DNA of 14,374 bases from positions 33,517 to 47,890 of the forward strand of contig NWUY0300015379.1 in the NCBI GenBank assembly GCA_004151065.3, given 5' to 3'. Under the pieces are notes generated by a model. That model was given only the letters and a program-made list of their open reading frames with translations. It had not been told where the DNA came from and did no database searches. The translations under genes and the position numbers were made by a program. Positions 10,082 to 14,374 of the stretch are shown piece by piece; within the stretch, counting starts at the first letter, position 1, and the number at the start of each line of letters is the position of its first letter. Source of the DNA: Larix sibirica (lineage: Eukaryota; Streptophyta; Pinopsida; Pinales; Pinaceae).

Positions 10082-10099
10082 TGGCAACCCCACTGGGGA
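10082..10099 (+). other. Possible tRNA primer-binding site of a Ty3/gypsy-type LTR retrotransposon
   Basis: The 18 bases TGGCAACCCCACTGGGGA begin with TGG, the complement of the CCA tail of tRNAs, and end in CTGGGGA. This resembles, from memory, the site matching a tRNA-Arg 3' end used by plant Tat/Ogre-lineage elements, with two differences. One of these is G to A after C, as expected from CpG decay. No gag or pol frame follows in the next 1.9 kb, so the element is a remnant or mostly lost. The short length makes chance similarity possible. Confidence 0.4.
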
Positions 10100-11814
10100 A
10101 AACTCAAATTTTTCTCATTAGAGTTTTTGTGGTTTTTTCTAGCTTTGAATAGGGTACTTGGGAGTGTATACAGTTCGAATTTTGCATGATTTCCTGTAGG
10201 TCATTCAGAAAGAGGGACTTTGTTTTCTTCTTTGGATTTTAAGGAGTTGTTTTCCTTTAAAATAAGGAAAAAGAGGGTGGTAGCCTTCAAATCAAATTCT
10301 GTAACTTGTTGTGTAGAATAAGAAGGAACCAACTACATATATGAGCTCTTCTTAAAAAATTATCCCAATTCAATAAAAATCCAAATTGGAGATTGAAAAG
10401 TGGATTTATCGTTGTTTAAAATGATTATTATCATTATTATTTTTGTGATGGCCATCTGGATTATTGGGATGATAACTTTTGATAGAAAGCTCATATTTCC
10501 ACCTAACCAACACCATTAGATAGAGGATTTTCTAAGATTTCTTTTGACATATTATATGATATCTTTTTGATCAATACCAAGTGCACTACAACCCCTATAA
10601 ATTTATGCTCTCAAACCCTATAGAGAATTGCATCTCTTTTGACTTGTGAATAGTGACCTTGTCAAAATTGAATTGCATTTCATATTTTCAATCTGATTTT
10701 GATTTGCATATTTAGTTTCATTTGTTTTTCAAGTGGAAACGACAGATAACTACATTACATGACTGGTTAGGTTATCATTTTGGGTGTTTTTGTGCAATTT
10801 CATTGGTGTGTTGTTTGGAATCTCTGACATCTAAAATCATTTTTGGAGAGTTGGTAACTGCATTTGGAGTGAGAGATTGTTGTTTGTTAATTAAAAATTG
10901 TGAAAAATAAAAAACAGAAAACAACATTACAAGCTTTAGGACATCGATCTCTTCTTTCATGAGTTATTTTCAAATTGATTAGAACACATTATGTCATTTG
11001 AAAGATTTAGTATAATTACTTTAATTCAATTGTCAATATCTTTATTTTTTGGGTGTCCTTGTTGAGTCAAAACATCATCAAGTCCCATTCATTTCCTTTA
11101 GTCGAGTAAGCAAAAATCATTGAAAGGAACGATAATAAAATCAACGAGACTTGTTTTCCCTTTGATAGAAAACTCAAAATAGTCTAGGATTTAGGGCCTT
11201 GGTTATAGGTTTGGGGAATAAATTATCCAAGCCAATTTTGTAAAACAAACTAGGAATTGAATAATTGAGTGCAAAATCGATTAGTAACAAGAGGCACTTG
11301 TTGGGAAAGCATGCCTCACAAGCATGTCAAGCATGGGGTCATGCTGTGTAAGTGATTGAGATTATCCCCTCATTACTTTCTTGGTAGGTTATGCGAGTAC
11401 GAGATCTTTAGCACCATTTCTCTCCACAATTTCAGGTCTAGGACTTGGTTTCACATTCCCTACCCATTCATAGACAGCTAACCCACGATTGTTCTGCCCT
11501 GTTGTTGATTGTGAAGTGTTGAACATAGATTCCTTTTATAGGATTTTCGCCCAAGTGAATGCAAATGGGAAGTGCTTGTGGTACTTGAGACATATGCATA
11601 ACATCCACCTCAACTCTCTTGGAGGGTGTTTGTCTCCATGAGGGAACTTTCACTTTGGGTGATTGTTGCATGAGGGTTGCCATAACTGTCTCTTGTCCAT
11701 TCCTTAGTTTGTTTTGGGTCCTAAACATTGCCAAGGATAGCTTCCGAAAGGTTTTCTTAGGAATATTTAGTAGGAATATTTACATTACCACGCATCATGA
11801 GAAACTATTAATAA
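10100..11814. other. Spacer without a recognisable gene
   Basis: If the preceding primer site is real, this would be the element's leader, but no gag-like frame is open on the plus strand. Frames of 60-90 codons at 10722-10910 (plus) and 11468-11734 (minus) show nothing I recognise. The latter is the more gene-like, being richer in G and C and in charged residues, but it has no identifiable domain. GCATG recurs four times in either orientation at 11309-11345. Confidence 0.5.

Positions 11815-11868
<54 letters not shown>
11815..11868. repeat. Compound microsatellite (CT)9(CA)18
   Basis: Nine CT units (11815-11832) run directly into eighteen CA units (11833-11868) without an interruption. It is a pure, long dinucleotide tract, so its length probably varies between individuals. 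Confidence 0.98.
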
Positions 11869-11872
<4 letters not shown>

Positions 11873-12020
11873 TGTTTTTACAAATAAAGAGGGGGCTCTT
11901 AAACTCACTCTTTTGATCATTGACAAACTTGTAGGAGTGCTATCTTGATCTTTTATGTGTCCAAATGAGAAGTGTTGCCTCTTTCTTATAATTACAATGA
12001 ATCCTTCGAAAGACTCCTAN
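11869..12020. other. Short spacer between the microsatellite and the broken end of the right LINE
   Basis: No gene is seen. The LINE protein similarity stops next to the ambiguous base at 12020. There is no poly-A or poly-T tract here, so this is not a normal LINE 3' end. Confidence 0.6.
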
Positions 12021-13863
12021 TCACCTTCCATGGCAGACCAATTTGAATAAGAATTAACTTGAGAAAGGTCTAGTCCAAACGATCATAGGCCTTCACCAGG
12101 TCCAACTTAAGAATAAGGGCGTTGAGACACTTTTGTTTAATACAATGGAATGCCTCCTGAGCCACTCCCATCGCATCTAGAATCTGTCGACCCTCCAAAA
12201 ACCCAAATTGTTCAGGCGAAATAAATTTCGAAAGAACCGGTTTAATCCGCCGCGCAATGATCTTGGAAATAATCTTGTAGACTAAGTTACAGAGAGCAAT
12301 AGGTCTAAACTCATTGAAATTCTCTGGGTGAGAAGACCTAGGAATGAGTGCCAGGTAGGTAGAGTTTAAAGCACCAAATACAAGTCTCAAGCTTCGAGAC
12401 TCATCAACTGTGGCCTGGAGATCCTCCCCCATAATGTCAAAGAAAGAGATAAAAAGTTCCACCGCCCATCCATCAAGACCAAGACTTTTGTCCTTATCAA
12501 ATCCCTTCAAGGTATTCTCAACCTCCAACAAAGAAATTTCCTCAAATATATTGTCACCCTCCTCCTCATTGAACATCCGAGGATACTCCTTAATAACCTT
12601 AAATTGTTCAATCAATGAAGTATTCTTAGGATCAAGGTAAATATCCTGGAAATGTTTGATAGCTTCTGACTGTAAATCAACCTCCCCCATAATCCTGCGA
12701 CCAATATGGTCATTAAGATCCCATATAGTGTTTTGGATTCGACGAGAGTCCGCAAATCTGTGAAAAAAATTGGTATTCAAATCACTGGCTTTTAATCAAG
12801 TAGCACGACTCTTTAAACGCCACGTTTCCTCCTGGATATATAAAATATTTAGCTTCCACTCCTCCGGAGTGGAGAGCCTAGCCCATCCCACGGGGGATAG
12901 TCTATTCAAAAGAGAGTGTTTTAGCAAGTCTCCAGTCTCCCTTTCCAGAACAATCAATTCCACAGATATCTCCACCTTCTTATTCCTCTCCCATGAAATA
13001 GTGAAACCTTTTAAGGATTTTAGTTCCACGGCCAGCTTATCCATCACAAAGCGTTCCCCAGCAACATCCACATCTAACCAATGATTTTTTACCTCCACCA
13101 TGAAGACCAGATCAGATAGCCAGACATAGTTGAATTTGAAGGGATAATATTTAGGGGAGGCCTCCGTTTCAAATTGCAAGATAATGGGGAGATGGTCACT
13201 GATGTGTATCTGATGAATCCATGTACGATAGTTCTGAAAACAGTCCAGGAGAGATTCTAAGATAAGAAATCGATCAATACGTTTAGAAATCAAAGCCCCA
13301 TTTTTCTGACCATTTGACCAAGTAGGTGCCAGTGGACGAGGCTCCACATCAATTAAGGAATATGTAGAGAACAGATTCCTGAAAAAGTCCCCCAGAGGAT
13401 CCAATCGGGCTGATTGGCCCCAAATTTCCTCAGCACACCAGGAAAAATTTAAATCACCTACAAGTATTAAGTTTTCCAAATCCATTATATGGCCCGAGCA
13501 AGCCAAATCCCAGAAAGCCTCCCTATGACAATAGGGGCCGTAAAAATTCACAATGTTGATAGTTTTGACAGAGCCCCTAAACTTGCTAGTCAATAGGATA
13601 CCCAGCGAAACAATAAAAGGATTCAAAAGAAGAACCAGAGGGTTCCATGCTGCCAGTAACCCACCAGAAAGGCCAGCCACATCAACAATACACATCATCC
13701 ATTTAGGTTTAATATTACTAAAAAAGGAACGAGCCTTCTCCCCACACACCATAGTTTCCTAGAGGAAGACCAAATCCAGATTGATAATATGAAGAACACG
13801 CTTGAGGGCCAATTGCTTAGGAAGACTCCCCACAACCTGAATGTTCAATGAGAAAAAGATCAT
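12021..13863 (-). pseudogene. LINE ORF2: EEP endonuclease plus truncated reverse transcriptase, three premature stops
   Basis: ORF2 nicks target DNA and reverse-transcribes the element RNA from the nick. The start is the ATG at 13861-13863, overlapping the ORF1 stop. The endonuclease fills about residues 1-230: N7 in SLNIQ, E36 right after the first stop, NFYGPY (about 107-112), GDLNFSW (136-142), RIDRFL (195-200) and ISDHLPI (221-227). All expected catalytic Asn, Glu, Asp and His positions are present. The polymerase part follows: FDKDKSLGLDG, ALIPR, FRPIALCNLVYKIISKIIA (about 519-537), QFGFLEGRQ (motif 2a) and LKLDLVKAYDRLD (motif A, ending at codon 597). In-frame stops are TAG at 13759-13761 (codon 35, expected Gln), TGA at 12796-12798 (codon 356, expected Trp) and TAG at 12070-12072 (codon 598, expected Trp). 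The frame never shifts, and similarity ends about 16 codons after the last stop. Confidence 0.92.
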
Positions 13864-13865
13864 TA
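13861..13865 (-). promoter_or_regulatory. TAATG overlap of ORF1 stop and ORF2 start
   Basis: On the minus strand the ORF1 stop TAA (13865-13863) shares its last A with the ORF2 start ATG (13863-13861). This arrangement allows a terminating ribosome to restart on ORF2. UAAUG coupling of this kind has been shown for the silkworm LINE SART1; applying it here is inference. Confidence 0.75.
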
Positions 13866-14374
13866 ACGATCCATGGCAAGGGCTTTAATTCCTCTAAGAG
13901 CTCGAGTTTTAGGAGATAGGGGGATACCACTGTTGCGAGGTGAGTCATCCACCCCCAAGGGAATGACTTTCTTGTTCTTGCACGCACTGCGGGTCTTCAA
14001 TGGGGATAAATTCGTTGCCAAACCACCCGACCGAGCGCCTTTTACAACTTTTTGGGGCCCCGTCGATGATGAGGGAATAGAGTTAGGTAGTGTATCTGAG
14101 GTCTTAACCTCAGGCACCAAAGCCATGGAACCGACGGCCAAAACCCCATTATCAGCACCTGAGATATAATCATCCAAGACCCAGTTCTTAAAATAGACCG
14201 AAATAGGGGCCTTTTTCACCATTTCACAGTAGAAGGGAATCAGTAACACATTAGATAGATGCACAAGATCGGGTGGGGTCGCAAGGGGAGGAGGAAAGGG
14301 CACCGATGGAGCATCCAGACAAGTTACAACGACCTCATCATTCTCATGAGAATCAGGAATGACCAATGGAACAT
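13863..14374 (-). CDS. LINE ORF1 protein, C-terminal part (incomplete at right edge)
   Basis: The frame is open from the window edge to the TAA at 13863-13865, at least 169 codons, without a stop. The product is the C-terminal tail of the element's RNA-binding protein. It has a PISVYFKNWVLDDY segment, then a Ser/Pro-rich, low-complexity region, and ends in a basic stretch, PKTRALRGIKALAMDR. The DUF4283 domain and any CCHC knuckle would lie to the right, outside the window. Identification rests on its position directly before ORF2 in the same orientation and on the basic, Ser/Pro-rich composition typical of this region. I do not see a named domain in it. Confidence 0.75.
   Translation of the reverse strand, partial: VPLVIPDSHENDEVVVTCLDAPSVPFPPPLATPPDLVHLSNVLLIPFYCEMVKKAPISVYFKNWVLDDYISGADNGVLAVGSMALVPEVKTSDTLPNSIPSSSTGPQKVVKGARSGGLATNLSPLKTRSACKNKKVIPLGVDDSPRNSGIPLSPKTRALRGIKALAMDR

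Larger units (their letters stand above)
12021..14374 (-). mobile_element. Plant L1-type LINE retrotransposon, 3'-truncated within reverse transcriptase, entering from the right edge
   Basis: On the minus strand this element shows the C-terminal part of ORF1 (from the window edge to 13863), then ORF2 with an EEP endonuclease and the N-terminal half of the reverse transcriptase. Similarity to LINE polymerase stops at about 12020, just after motif A. The catalytic YADD-type motif, thumb, C-terminal region, 3' UTR and poly-A tail are missing. The element sits in GC-richer sequence than the spacer on its left. It points the same way as the LINE at the left edge but the two share no overlapping part inside the window, so family identity cannot be tested here. 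Confidence 0.9.

Noticed and set aside
11468-11734. Minus-strand frame of 88 codons, more gene-like in composition than its surroundings
   Set aside because: I could not match it to any domain. It may be a worn transposon fragment, but nothing in the sequence proves it.
11619-11948. Plus-strand frame of 109 codons
   Set aside because: It runs through the (CT)(CA) microsatellite, giving Leu-Ser then Thr-His repeats, so it is an artefact of the repeat.
12410-13084. Plus-strand frames of 76 and 104 codons over the right LINE
   Set aside because: They are antisense to the clear ORF2 polymerase and endonuclease sequence.
13553-14169. Plus-strand frames of 69 and 98 codons over the right LINE
   Set aside because: They are antisense to the ORF2 start and the ORF1 C-terminus and have no own motif.
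1-14374. The two LINE pieces as halves of a single element split by the spacer
   Set aside because: On the minus strand the 5' half would have to lie to the right of the 3' half; here the ORF1 start lies on the left, so they must be separate copies.

Overview
The window looks like nuclear DNA from a large, repeat-rich plant genome, probably a seed plant; a conifer or other gymnosperm is possible but not shown. The main evidence is two fragments of plant L1-type LINE retrotransposons (ORF1 with the DUF4283-type domain, apurinic-like EEP endonuclease, LINE reverse transcriptase). They sit in long, AT-rich, gene-poor sequence with many decayed tandem duplications. I see no intact cellular gene, no tRNA or rRNA gene and no bacterial features. 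There are single ambiguous bases at 5956 and 12020.

Layout. 1 to about 1380 (minus strand): the 5' part of one LINE, with its leader and the first ~268 codons of ORF1, running off the left edge; one in-frame TAG breaks it. 1357-1437 (plus strand): a short reading frame whose residues resemble the end of a CDK-type kinase domain, at low confidence. About 1438-12020: a 10.6 kb AT-rich spacer with no convincing gene. It holds several independent tandem duplications (1532-1660, 1765-1934, 1949-2189, 3493-3698, 5389-5502, 7911-9008, 9129-9252), a tRNA-primer-binding-site-like motif of an LTR retrotransposon at 10082-10099, and a (CT)9(CA)18 microsatellite. 12021-14374 (minus strand): a second LINE, entering from the right edge with the end of ORF1, then ORF2 with endonuclease and the first half of reverse transcriptase, cut off in the middle of the polymerase.

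How it works together. Both LINE pieces point the same way (5' end on the right) but are separate copies. In the right copy the ORF1 stop and ORF2 start overlap as TAATG, which suggests ORF2 was translated by termination-reinitiation. Its decay is mild: no frameshift over about 614 ORF2 codons, and three premature stops, each explained by one C-to-T transition. Its loss of the 3' half is the reverse of the usual 5' truncation of LINEs. Apart from these elements the window reads as ordinary decayed plant intergenic DNA, and I find no convincing new gene system.
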